The notes under the pieces are model-generated. The model saw nothing but the letters and a program-made list of their open reading frames with translations. It was not told the origin of the DNA and searched no databases. From positions 1-54,157 of the forward strand of contig JROE01000018.1 in assembly GCA_000783305.1 (NCBI GenBank): a stretch of DNA of 54,157 nt. The letters are read 5' to 3'. This DNA comes from Sphingobacteriaceae bacterium DW12. Lineage in GTDB: Bacteria > Bacteroidota > Bacteroidia > Sphingobacteriales > Sphingobacteriaceae. A program made the translations under genes and the position numbers. Positions 7,146 through 15,345 of this stretch are shown in pieces (the stretch's first letter is position 1; every line of letters starts with the position of its first letter).

Positions 7146-8288
7146 ATGAATAAATTAATCATTGTTGGAAATGGTTTCGACATCCATAATAAACTACCAA
7201 CAAAATACACTGATTTTCTAATCTGGTACTTAACAAATTGTTTTGAAAGTGAGTCCAGAGGCGATGGGAAGTTTAGAGAATTAGTACAATTATCCTCCCA
7301 AACACTCTCGTACAGCAATGGTTGTATAAGTGTAGAGAGTTTTAAAGATCTTGCGTTATGGCTGATCAATGATTTTGATTTTAAAACTAGTGAATATAGT
7401 CCAGACTTTCTCTCTAACAGAATAATGTTTAAGTATCAAATAGTATCAAAGTCAGAATTGTTTACACAGTTACTGTCTCATCAGTTCGAACGTAATTGGG
7501 TCGATATTGAGATGACTTATTACAAATTGTTAAAGCAGTGCTTATCTCAATTTAAGACGATTGGAAAAGAAAATGATGCAGAGAAAAGATTAACAAAGAT
7601 TAATTCCGATTTTGAATTGTTAAGGACTAGTTTGCACGAGTATCTTAAGATAATTAGTGAAAATGTAGATGTCGAAAATAACTTCGATTACTGTGCCGAA
7701 GCTTCAATTGATCATAAAATTATCATTGATAAGCACCATTTAAAAACAATTCCACAAGAAGAATATGAAGATGGGAAGTACATAAAGCCAAAGGACGTTA
7801 CTATATTAAATTTCAATTACACAGGCCTGCCATACAAATTAAATAGAAGGGTGTACAAGCACATTGATATACACGGATCAGTTAGGCACACACGCAGTCC
7901 CATAATATTTGGTTTTGGTGATGAGATAGACTCTGACTATCTAGAGATGGAAAAGACAAACAATAATGATTTCTTGACTTACATCAAATCCTTTGGATAT
8001 TTCAATGACACCAATTACAAGGAGCTGATTGACTTCATTGATTCTGATTCATATGTAGTCTATATCTGGGGGCATTCTTGTGGGCTTTCGGACAGGACAC
8101 TGATCAACATGATTTTTGAACATGATAATTGTGCTGCAATAAAACCCTATTATTGGCAGAAGGATGCCGATACAAATAACTATCGTGAAATCACTCAAAA
8201 CATTTCTAGGCATTTTAAAAATAAACAGAAAATGAGGAATCGGGTTGTGAATAAAGAATTTTGCGTGCCTTTAGGTAGCCAACACTAA
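7146..8288 (+). CDS. AbiH-family abortive infection protein
   Basis: The start MNKLIIVGNGFDIHNKLPTK is the hallmark of the AbiH family. A later LNFNYT segment (about residues 222-227), a DIHGS motif and FGFGDE are also typical. The length of 380 residues is normal for the family. AbiH was first described as a phage abortive infection gene in Lactococcus; its mechanism is not settled. It stands alone as a single gene, after a 229-bp gap, and is the last recognisable defence gene on the + strand. Confidence 0.9.
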   Translation: MNKLIIVGNGFDIHNKLPTKYTDFLIWYLTNCFESESRGDGKFRELVQLSSQTLSYSNGCISVESFKDLALWLINDFDFKTSEYSPDFLSNRIMFKYQIVSKSELFTQLLSHQFERNWVDIEMTYYKLLKQCLSQFKTIGKENDAEKRLTKINSDFELLRTSLHEYLKIISENVDVENNFDYCAEASIDHKIIIDKHHLKTIPQEEYEDGKYIKPKDVTILNFNYTGLPYKLNRRVYKHIDIHGSVRHTRSPIIFGFGDEIDSDYLEMEKTNNNDFLTYIKSFGYFNDTNYKELIDFIDSDSYVVYIWGHSCGLSDRTLINMIFEHDNCAAIKPYYWQKDADTNNYREITQNISRHFKNKQKMRNRVVNKEFCVPLGSQH

Positions 8289-8779
8289 TTTTTAACTTAA
8301 CGCCTTGAAATAATGATCGCAAAATTGTAAATAAATCTAAGGCGAGGATTGTCTTTAAATGTAAATATTTATAGTTAAGGCTCCGCGCGGACGGTCTATA
8401 ATTGGTTTAAAAAGGCAGCCCTTGCGTCCGCGAAGACTTTTTGTAAAATATGTATCTTCTTTGATTATTAGCGTTTATATAGTCCCTCTTTGGAAAAGGC
8501 TCAGCATGGAACACACGTAAAACGTGTGCACCAGCACGGGGCATTTATATAACGGTTTAATGTCCTAACTATTTTAGTGTTTCTAGAATACCTTGCGTCT
8601 AAAATATTATCCTCTGTTACATGTCGTTCACTAGGCACTTCAAACATTGAAGCGCCAGCTCGGGGGAATTGGCGTGCTATATGATGTGGAACATACAACA
8701 TTGCACTCTTAGTTAATTATATGAACATGTTTTTGCGTATATTACTTATTATTGGCATATTGTGATATTACTAAAAATT
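8289..8779. other. intergenic region with repeats and hairpin
   Basis: No gene is seen in these 491 bases. An inverted repeat CGCGGACG/CGTCCGCG (8386-8393 and 8425-8432) followed by CTTTTTG may end AbiH transcription. Copy 1 of the 90-bp hairpin repeat is at 8453-8543. A further CGCCAGCTCGG block near 8652-8662 matches the end of repeat copy 2. Confidence 0.5.
8453..8543 (+). repeat. 90-bp interspersed repeat, copy 1
   Basis: Matches 11292-11379 over its length with scattered changes. A hairpin CACACGT-AAA-ACGTGTG sits near the right end. In the other copy the same place reads CGCGCG-AAA-CGCGCG, so the stem is kept while its sequence changes. Confidence 0.7.
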
Positions 8780-10012
8780 ATGAGAAGAATTATTTTTTTT
8801 GTGTTGCTCGGACTAGGCCTGAGCTCATGTCAAAAGGAAGTAGTAGTGGAAGAAAAACTCGAATCGTTGATGAGGGGCCAGAAACTTGCAGCCATTATTC
8901 CACCTGTTAGCAATCCTTCTGTCACATTGAGGAGAAGCAAAAATGTATGTATCAATTCAGCTCAAGCTAATTTTGATACTTTGTATGTAAACGGAAATAA
9001 TACTAAAGTCCATACGACTTACATGGCTGATACCACAGTAGGTGTTCATTTGGATTACATGAGTACTGTTAACGGAATTTTGAGGTATAAATTCATTAAA
9101 GGAAATAGATATACGATTACTATTCCTGTAAAATATTCGGGAAAAGATAAAAGTGGCTTTCTTTCCGTTACTTCAAAGACATATATGCCTTATTTCAGTG
9201 CATTTACATTAAAGTCTTTGAATAGCACCAATGTGAAAGATATATGTATGAGCAACTTTTCAAGCTTAAAAACATCCAACGATCTTACAGTAAGCAGCAA
9301 CTTTACTAATGGGGACGATATACCGGCCAATCAATCCAAAACCCACACTTTAACATTTGTAGCCAATGAATGCTTTGAATATATAGGATTTACGTTCTTG
9401 AATAATAGTAGCGATGACCCAAAGAGTGTATATGTAGGTAGTATCAAAATCGCTTCCGAACCTCTCTTACAATTTAATGGTGAAGAACTAATGTGTATTG
9501 ACGATATTCAAACGATTTCTTATGGTGCTGCCGGATTTACAGTTAGTGATCCTGTCTACTGGCATACAACAGGTGATCTTGAAATTATTGGTAGTAACTA
9601 TGGAGCCACCGTTCAAGTTAAAAGTATTGGTGGTAGCGGAGGCACGGTTGGGTTAAATTCGTGCTCCAATGCAGTAGATGCATCAAACATTAATTTTAAT
9701 ATTAAAGCCGGTAATACAACTCTAAATGGAACTATAGTTGGAAATCCGCTTATACAGTATACTGAAACATATGATTTAGATTATTCTATCGAGCTTAAAG
9801 ACGGGTATACGGATTTCAATTGGACTGTATCTGGTTCGTCAAACGTTGTAGTGACAAAGCTTAACAACAATACTGCTCGACTGTCAGTTGTGGGTGTTGT
9901 TCCTTTCGGGACATCGACAAATATTTATTTAAGAGCCAGAGGAATTGGAAAATGTGGCACTTCTGTTAATGAGGTCACAAAAATAATACGTTTGGTTTAC
10001 GATAGACATTGA
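8780..10012 (+). CDS. secreted lipoprotein with Ig/PKD-like repeats
   Basis: The start is taken at ATG 8780 (a GTG at 8762 is possible), giving a short signal peptide ending in the lipobox LSSC, followed by Gln-Lys, so export to the outer membrane is expected. The 410-residue product is rich in Ser, Thr, Asn and beta-strand sequence. Its C-terminal half has the spacing of PKD- or Ig-like domains often seen in Bacteroidota surface lipoproteins. It stands alone. Function is unknown; a surface adhesin or cell-contact role is a guess. Confidence 0.65.
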   Translation: MRRIIFFVLLGLGLSSCQKEVVVEEKLESLMRGQKLAAIIPPVSNPSVTLRRSKNVCINSAQANFDTLYVNGNNTKVHTTYMADTTVGVHLDYMSTVNGILRYKFIKGNRYTITIPVKYSGKDKSGFLSVTSKTYMPYFSAFTLKSLNSTNVKDICMSNFSSLKTSNDLTVSSNFTNGDDIPANQSKTHTLTFVANECFEYIGFTFLNNSSDDPKSVYVGSIKIASEPLLQFNGEELMCIDDIQTISYGAAGFTVSDPVYWHTTGDLEIIGSNYGATVQVKSIGGSGGTVGLNSCSNAVDASNINFNIKAGNTTLNGTIVGNPLIQYTETYDLDYSIELKDGYTDFNWTVSGSSNVVVTKLNNNTARLSVVGVVPFGTSTNIYLRARGIGKCGTSVNEVTKIIRLVYDRH

Positions 10013-10065
10013 TTAACTAATCTAACCTTTGTATGACAGGGACCGGACAGAGATTGTAGAGACTG

Positions 10066-10120
10066 TAACGTAAACTGTGTCTCTAAGTTCATAATTAACT
10101 AGTTGACACAGTTTGCGTTA
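10066..10120. repeat. imperfect inverted repeat, possible mobile element remnant
   Basis: Arms 10066-10081 and 10105-10120 match at 15 of 16 positions, with a 23-base spacer, between two converging genes. It may be a bidirectional terminator or the joined ends of a lost insertion sequence. Confidence 0.45.
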
Positions 10121-10131
10121 TGCCCTCTCGA

Positions 10132-10142
10132 CCCCCCCCCCC
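10132..10142. repeat. run of eleven C
   Basis: A homopolymer between two convergent genes, where it can affect neither promoter nor reading frame. It is a likely site of length variation or sequencing error. Confidence 0.5.
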
Positions 10143-10189
10143 AGTTTTTGGCAATACCTTGTTATACGGCCGGCTTTCTTTTCTGTCGT

Positions 10190-10726
10190 CTAGTTGTAGA
10201 GAGATTTCCATTGTCCTTTTTTGAAATAAACGTTATTAAATTTCGGTGAGTGAAATACTAAATAAAAACTCCAAGCACTTCTATATGTTGTTGGGTTACT
10301 TGACAAAATATGATGAGTTGGTTGCTCCATATTAATTATAAGTCGTTCCGAACTATATGGTTTGGTCGTTGTAATTGTCCCCCGATATGTTTTTAGTATT
10401 CTTTCTTTGTCCGTCACGTAAAAGAAAATAGAGTGGTTGTCTTTTACTTCAAATCTGAAATTGTCGTATTGCCAGTCTGCTTGTCTGCCCGGAAAATAGT
10501 CACGGTTAACTATATATTGTCCGTAATAGGCTTTCTTTTTCAATTCCTTTTTTGATGTCAGCCATTGCGCAATACTTGATATCAAAACAAGCCCAATTAT
10601 TCCCAGCCAAATTACTCCAAGTGTCGTTCTGAAAATTTTCTTTCTTGTCAGCAACCACATGACCAACAATAAGCCTGTCAGTGGTACAAGGATAAAAACG
10701 AAAAATAAACTAGAACCAAATCCCAT
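10190..10726 (-). CDS. small two-helix membrane protein, unknown function
   Basis: The 178-residue product has two transmembrane helices at about 5-24 and 33-52, then a soluble part rich in beta-strand and aromatic residues (for example WQYDNFRFEV). I do not recognise a family. Its ATG follows the stop codon of the 60-codon ORF upstream with no spacing (TAA then ATG), so it is probably translated by coupling to that short ORF. The short ORF is a copy of the head of the gene at 13637-14341, so this membrane protein was placed behind a duplicated expression signal. Confidence 0.6.
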   Translation of the reverse strand: MGFGSSLFFVFILVPLTGLLLVMWLLTRKKIFRTTLGVIWLGIIGLVLISSIAQWLTSKKELKKKAYYGQYIVNRDYFPGRQADWQYDNFRFEVKDNHSIFFYVTDKERILKTYRGTITTTKPYSSERLIINMEQPTHHILSSNPTTYRSAWSFYLVFHSPKFNNVYFKKGQWKSLYN

Positions 10727-10909
10727 TTATAGTCTTGTTATGCTGTCTGTGGTGTCGTAATCCAAGCCTGCTAAAACAAACAGATTATCACTTTCATAGC
10801 CTAATTGTAGAACTTGGACAGCCCAATCAACAAGTTTCTTGCTGTCAAAATGTGTCAAGCATCTTTCTGCTAAGATTTCAAGAGTCAGGTTATCGAGTGT
10901 CGTGGCCAT
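10727..10909 (-). pseudogene. 60-codon duplicated head of the zinc-ribbon-like gene
   Basis: The first 54 residues are nearly identical to those of the protein encoded at 13637-14341 (both start MAT-x-LDNLTLEILAERC). After DYDTT the frame runs into new sequence and stops six codons later, immediately before the ATG of the membrane protein gene. It is either a truncated remnant or now a leader that drives coupled translation. The duplication includes about 90 bp upstream of the start, so it probably carries the promoter. Confidence 0.65.
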
Positions 10910-11000
10910 AAGAACTTCTATTTATTATTATCAATATACCATTTTATATCCGCGATACTAGTAACTATTAGGTTTATTAAATCTCACCTTCTCCAATTAG
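10752..11000 (-). repeat. 249-bp duplication, copy A
   Basis: High-identity copy of 14184-14431, covering upstream sequence plus the first 54 codons of a gene. Outside these limits the two loci are unrelated. Confidence 0.8.
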
Positions 11001-11014
11001 ATTATTAGTCTCGC

Positions 11015-11291
11015 TTACAAATCAGAATTAGCGCGGCCTAGAGAGTATTTGATCTTCAGGATGTCTGTTGTCAGGGCTTCCAATTGTAGATTTACCTCTT
11101 CCCCATCATCTGGACTCAAGCTTTTCCTTTCATCAGGAAGCAGATAGATATCAATGAGAGACCCCATTCCCCTGCCAATGTAGTTGTTCAAAACGATTTT
11201 TCTGTCCTTACCTCTTTGGATTAACTCAATAGCTTCTTTTGTACGCTTCGTCCATCCATCAACCGAATACTTTTCAAAGAAGAGTTGTAGC
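11015..11291 (-). pseudogene. C-terminal gene fragment cut by repeat copy 2
   Basis: An open frame of about 91 codons ends in TAA at 11017-11015 and reads as a plausible protein tail (segments WTKRTKEAIELI, RGMGSLIDIYLLPDE, KYSLGRANSDL). It has no start codon in context, and at its 5' side it meets a stop exactly where the 90-bp repeat begins. The repeat seems to have replaced or interrupted the rest. The family is not recognised. Confidence 0.5.
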
Positions 11292-11379
11292 TATCTTCTT
11301 TGATTGTTAACGTTTATATAGTACCTCTTTGGAAAAGGCTCAGCATGGGACACGCGCGAAACGCGCGCCAGCTCGGTGT
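11292..11379 (+). repeat. 90-bp interspersed repeat, copy 2
   Basis: Second copy of the element at 8453-8543; it carries the CGCGCG-AAA-CGCGCG version of the hairpin. It lies between a gene fragment and the stop of the lipoprotein gene at 11381. Confidence 0.7.
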
Positions 11380-11380
11380 T

Positions 11381-11878
11381 TTATTTAATTTTGTTTAGAT
11401 AACTTCTTGTGGTTTTCCATTTTGAACCAAACAATAAAAATTTCTTTGTATTTGTGTAAGATTTTGATTTTGTAACAAGTTTTCCATTATCAATTCTGTA
11501 TGAAAATAATTCGTTTCCTTTAATTTTATACTTTAGATGATAATCGATATCTGATTCTTTTTTTAAATCGTAGTTATGATAATTTCCGACTAAAATTTCA
11601 ACGATTGTTATACCGTCACTTTCTGATTCTAATTGACCTTTTTCTTTATTAAATTTTAAATAGACATTTTTGTCAACGATCTTATAAGTTCCAGTCAATT
11701 CTGTGTGTTGTAAATCGCCTGAAAATTTATATTCAAAATCGTTTTCATTTACAAAATTTAATTCCGTTATGAAAAAACCGAGTTCAGCTTTGTTTGAGCG
11801 ATATTTTCCATTCAAACTTTTCGTGCTTGAGCAAGAAATTAGGGAAATAACTGAAAATATTAAATAATAGAATTTCAT
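11381..11878 (-). CDS. small lipoprotein, unknown function
   Basis: A signal peptide with lipobox LISC (Cys16) followed by Ser-Ser-Thr predicts an outer-membrane or periplasmic lipoprotein of 165 residues. The mature part is strand-rich with alternating polar and aromatic residues, as in small lipocalin-like proteins of Bacteroidota (the LNGKYRSNK start recalls these). No specific family is recognised. It stands alone with its own upstream gap, low in GC. Confidence 0.6.
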   Translation of the reverse strand: MKFYYLIFSVISLISCSSTKSLNGKYRSNKAELGFFITELNFVNENDFEYKFSGDLQHTELTGTYKIVDKNVYLKFNKEKGQLESESDGITIVEILVGNYHNYDLKKESDIDYHLKYKIKGNELFSYRIDNGKLVTKSKSYTNTKKFLLFGSKWKTTRSYLNKIK

Positions 11879-11927
11879 TTAAGCACGATGTTGGGAAAAC
11901 TAGCATATAACAATTGTATTTGCTAAA

Positions 11928-12596
11928 CTAATATACAGAATTCTTTTCCAATCTAGCCCTATAGGCGAAATGTGGATTAAGAAAGGAAGAGGGGAGTGTA
12001 AACCGAATGTTCTTTTTGGGATTATTGGCATATAATTGAAGTGCTTCCTCAATGCTTTTACATTCTATTATCTCGGATTCAAAACATTCAAATTCATTTT
12101 CATCTGTATCTGCATCTTTAAAAAAGTCAAATAATTCCTTTAGTACTTCGTCTAAATCTGGAAGTATGATACCTAGTGTCAAGAAATTTGAGTTTGTTTC
12201 CTTTCTAAAAGATATGTATTTATCTTTATAAGAAACGACTAGTTGTACGTCCTCTATTTGAAACATTTCCTTAAAAGCGGTAGCCGCAGAGGAAATGTTA
12301 TTTTTAATGCTAATGTAACTTTCATCGCCTGACCAAATGCCCGATTCTTTAAGTGTTGCTGTTATTGGCGTATAGACGTTGTCATATACCAACGAAAACT
12401 TATCTTCTATCTGTTTTTGGAGTGTGTTGTATCGTAGCTTGCTCCTATAGTTGTCGTTAGGGCGAAGGGATTTTCTTTCATCATCCAGTTTCCCAAGCTC
12501 AGCACATATGGGGAGATATACTCTGATGTACTCCTGTTTATTTTTGTCTAAAAAATCAATAAAATCAAATATATTCTGTATTTCTTTTGGTATCAT
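11928..12596 (-). CDS. unrecognised 222-aa soluble protein
   Basis: A full-length frame with ATG start and no signal peptide or membrane helix. The N-terminal half is helical with many charged residues, and an acidic stretch near 165-175 (DADTDENEFE) precedes a helical C-terminus. I cannot assign it. It is one of several single minus-strand genes in this variable region and may be an immunity-type or orphan protein. Confidence 0.5.
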   Translation of the reverse strand: MIPKEIQNIFDFIDFLDKNKQEYIRVYLPICAELGKLDDERKSLRPNDNYRSKLRYNTLQKQIEDKFSLVYDNVYTPITATLKESGIWSGDESYISIKNNISSAATAFKEMFQIEDVQLVVSYKDKYISFRKETNSNFLTLGIILPDLDEVLKELFDFFKDADTDENEFECFESEIIECKSIEEALQLYANNPKKNIRFTLPSSFLNPHFAYRARLEKNSVY

Positions 12597-12632
12597 AAAT
12601 GATTAATCTGTTGAATCACTAATTAAGGGCTA

Positions 12633-12800
12633 TTACCGCGCATATGCATCTTTCATATTATCCTCAGATATCTTCAAAGAAAATACTGAATCAGCTTTGG
12701 CGTCACATGGTTTGGCCAGGGCGATTTGAAGTTCCAAGGCAGAAAACTTGCCTTTGTATTCCCTCTTTCTGAAAAAGGAGTGCTTACCGAATCGTTTGTA
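12633..12800 (-). pseudogene. C-terminal gene fragment, in frame after a stop
   Basis: About 55 codons follow directly, and in frame, after the TAA of the HEPN-like gene at 12801, and end in their own TAA at 12635-12633. The sequence (FFRKREYKGKFSALELQIALAKP) reads as protein. It is a remnant of a lost gene or of a longer form of the upstream gene with a nonsense mutation. Confidence 0.35.
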
Positions 12801-13397
12801 TTAATATTTTTCATGATTGACTGCGGCAGCTAAGTCAACAATTTCGTTTGCGACTGAAAGTTGCTCACTCATTGACGATAGATATTCTTTAGAAAAAAAA
12901 CTGGTTAAGCAAAAGTCGTTGTACAAACTATCCTGAATGGCTGCAATTGAATCTAGGAGAGTTTGAAAAATAGAACTAAGCAGTATCAGAGTGCGTTCAT
13001 TAACATGAAAAGACGAACTGTCTCTTTTCCTGATTTCACCTTCCCATTGTGTATTTGTAATAAATTCAGCATCACTTTCGCTGTATACAATCGCCAAACC
13101 ATGAAGAATAGAATTTCTGCACTTAAACGCCGGTTTAGCAATTCGTGTCCAAAGATTTAGTATTGCTTTCAGCTCAGGAACACTTAATTTCTCTGAGAAT
13201 CTTCCTAAGTTGTCAATCAATACTGATATTGGCTTTGTATCTGTTGACGGCTTATGGCCTGTAACTGTTTCTTCATTCAACTTCCATAATACTCTTTCTA
13301 ATCTGAACTCTATACTACCTGCTAACACAGCAATCGCACCTACCTCTTTCAGCCGATCGGGGCTCAACATATTTAGTAATCTTTCGGACTGGCTCAT
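12801..13397 (-). CDS. HEPN-like helical protein
   Basis: The likely start is the ATG at 13397 (MSQSERLL); an ATG at 13421 adds eight residues. The product of about 198 residues is entirely helical and contains CRNSILHG near the middle, an R-N-x3-H pattern like the active site of HEPN RNases. This suggests a HEPN or HEPN-like fold, frequent in toxin and defence proteins, but no partner nucleotidyltransferase is next to it. The family is uncertain. Confidence 0.5.
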   Translation of the reverse strand: MSQSERLLNMLSPDRLKEVGAIAVLAGSIEFRLERVLWKLNEETVTGHKPSTDTKPISVLIDNLGRFSEKLSVPELKAILNLWTRIAKPAFKCRNSILHGLAIVYSESDAEFITNTQWEGEIRKRDSSSFHVNERTLILLSSIFQTLLDSIAAIQDSLYNDFCLTSFFSKEYLSSMSEQLSVANEIVDLAAAVNHEKY

Positions 13398-13522
13398 TAA
13401 AAAACTCTTTAATATTAACAATTATGTTTTTGAAATCTGGACATTACTTTGTATTTAGATTGTAATTAGCAGGTTGATTTAGTAACTGGTAGAACGACAA
13501 ATGGCTATCTAAGACAATGGCT

Positions 13523-13636
13523 TTAATTTCTATATTCCTTCAAATTCTTAACCTGCTCGGCTAGATTTGTGACGACTTTAGTTAAGGGCTTGTGTTGTAT
13601 TGCGTAATTCGTTATATACGTTGAGAGAAGCGGAAA
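13523..13636 (-). pseudogene. 38-codon gene fragment, in frame after a stop
   Basis: Follows directly and in frame after the TAA of the gene at 13637 and ends in TAA at 13525-13523. Its helical tail TKVVTNLAEQVKNLKEYRN looks like a real protein end. It may be the remains of a regulator gene. Confidence 0.3.
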
Positions 13637-14341
13637 TTATGATTTAGATGTTTTAAACTTATCAATTATCATTCGTTTCACCTTATGTTTGTTTTGATAT
13701 TTTAATTTTTCAGACCTACATATCCCACAACCCCACACTATATATTTAAAAGGTCGCTTAAACTGAAACTTGCTTATAGTTAATGGCGTATTGAAATTTT
13801 TGCAGTTTTCACAATAGCATTGGTTTCGTTCTTCGTATGGAATTTTTAAATACTCCATTTCGACAAATATCTTTAGCTCTTCTAATATAAAGTCATTTGC
13901 GTTTTCAAGTGTAAGGCCCGCATTGAATAAAGTAGAATTTTTATAATTCAGATAATCCAAGTCTTCATCTATCTCGAAAAATGCTATATATTTATTGTCA
14001 TACCCACTTGCCGAAACAACTTTCAACATTTGACTGAATGCGTAATCAATTCCAATTTCTTTTCTGATTGCTTTATTTGCTATTGTTAAGGCATAACTTT
14101 CAATCAATTTGTCTTCGTTTTTTTCAACTTCAAGATTTAAATCTTTTACACTTCTCCAAAAATATTCTTCACGTTCTAATGTCGTGTCGTAATCTAAGCC
14201 TGCTAAAACAAGCAGATTATCACTTTCATAGCCTAATTGTAGAATTTGGACAGCCCAATCAACAAGTTTCTTGCTGTCAAAATGTGTCAAGCATCTTTCT
14301 GCTAAGATTTCAAGAGTCAGGTTATCGAGTGCCGTGGCCAT
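13637..14341 (-). CDS. unrecognised protein with C-terminal zinc-ribbon-like cysteines
   Basis: The 234-residue product is helical at the N-terminus (residues 1-55 duplicated at 10727-10909) and ends in a cysteine cluster: CYCENC near 185 and CGICR near 213, spaced as in a zinc ribbon. It has no signal peptide. The rest is acidic and helical. Family not recognised; a zinc-stabilised regulator or an immunity-type protein is possible. The 249-bp block at its 5' end is the donor or recipient of a duplication, so its promoter region is presumably functional. Confidence 0.55.
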   Translation of the reverse strand: MATALDNLTLEILAERCLTHFDSKKLVDWAVQILQLGYESDNLLVLAGLDYDTTLEREEYFWRSVKDLNLEVEKNEDKLIESYALTIANKAIRKEIGIDYAFSQMLKVVSASGYDNKYIAFFEIDEDLDYLNYKNSTLFNAGLTLENANDFILEELKIFVEMEYLKIPYEERNQCYCENCKNFNTPLTISKFQFKRPFKYIVWGCGICRSEKLKYQNKHKVKRMIIDKFKTSKS

Positions 14342-14431
14342 AAGGACTTCTATTTATTATTATCAATATACATTTTATATCCGCGGTACTAGTAACTATT
14401 AGGGTTATAAAATCTCACCTTCTCCAATTAG
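14184..14431 (-). repeat. 249-bp duplication, copy B
   Basis: Partner of 10752-11000. This copy is continuous with a full-length gene, so it is probably the original. Confidence 0.8.
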
Positions 14432-14448
14432 TATGGGGCCTTCATGAG

Positions 14449-14552
14449 CTAGCATATTCGCCCTTTAGTCAGGTACTTTTTTAGCTCCTTCGCCATCAAC
14501 AAACGAGCAGTCACAATCTGTTCAGATAAAGTTCGTCTTCCTGAATGATTTT
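14449..14552 (-). pseudogene. 34-codon gene fragment
   Basis: A frame ending in TAG at 14451-14449 encodes a helical stretch (RTLSEQIVTARLLMAKELKKYL) with no start codon in context. A remnant of a lost gene of unknown family. Confidence 0.25.
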
Positions 14553-14577
14553 AAAAATCATCGTCTAATAAAATATA

Positions 14578-15153
14578 TCAATCTTCTCTAGTAACATCTT
14601 TTGCTTTTTTTATCATATCAAGAGGGATTGCCTTTATTAATCTGTAAACTTTCTCGGCTTTGGTTTTTGCTTTTCTCGTTTCGCAAGTATCTTCGATAAA
14701 AGGGGAGAGGATGCTTTTGTTCCATTCTATTGACTTTCCTTTGAATGCAATAGCTAAATCACCTTCTAAATATCCCTTAATTTGAGAATTTGTAAAATCG
14801 TCACCAACCTTGAAATTCTTATCTAGTATTAAGATGCAGTACTGAATGAAATCTTTTTTCTCTATTACTTTCCCAACCTTCCCCAATCGCTCAGAGGCAA
14901 TTTCTTGCACAGAAGAGGGTAAATCCTTGAACGCAGGCATTCTCATTTTAGGATTAAATACTTTGGACGGGTCAGCTATAAAGATTTTTGCTACAGATAT
15001 CAATTCTTTAACATTGAGAACTTCTTTCTCTGGAATTACTTTCTTGTATTTTCCCTCTTTTAAACCGCCTAACTTTTCTACGTCACTATATTCTAATCCG
15101 TAATTTTTCCTTAGCCTTTCTAAGTTCTGAAGGATAATTTTATATTCAATCAT
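14578..15153 (-). CDS. putative HTH-type regulator, unrecognised family
   Basis: The 191-residue product begins with a helical region (1-65: LERLRKNYGLEYSDVEKL, then a VKELISVAKIF helix) that could be a divergent XRE-like helix-turn-helix; the rest is helical and lysine-rich. A strong promoter facing the other way starts 21 bp upstream of its ATG, and the short interval is AT-rich with repeated ATCGA motifs. It may thus regulate itself and the RNA locus at 15205-15470. The assignment rests on layout only. Confidence 0.45.
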   Translation of the reverse strand: MIEYKIILQNLERLRKNYGLEYSDVEKLGGLKEGKYKKVIPEKEVLNVKELISVAKIFIADPSKVFNPKMRMPAFKDLPSSVQEIASERLGKVGKVIEKKDFIQYCILILDKNFKVGDDFTNSQIKGYLEGDLAIAFKGKSIEWNKSILSPFIEDTCETRKAKTKAEKVYRLIKAIPLDMIKKAKDVTRED

Positions 15154-15173
15154 TTTAAAAATCGAATTATAAT

Positions 15174-15204
15174 TTTGAAATCGATTATTTTATATTTACC
15201 TTTG
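15174..15204 (+). promoter_or_regulatory. strong Bacteroidota promoter, no ORF behind it
   Basis: TTTG at 15174-15177, a 19-bp spacer and TACCTTTG at 15197-15204 match the consensus exactly. No ORF with a start follows. A hairpin ACTCATA..GAAAA/TTTTC..TATGAGT (about 15266-15300) lies downstream, and then a second promoter and the structured RNA candidate. Confidence 0.6.
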
Positions 15205-15345
15205 TTTTAGTTACATAAGCGACTTATAGAGTAGGGGTGTCAAACCGCTACTTTTTACGATGTCACTCATAGCAGAAAACCGCTAATTTTCCATATGAGT
15301 TGATCGTGGGTTCGCTATCTATTGGATTTTACTATCTTTGCAGAT

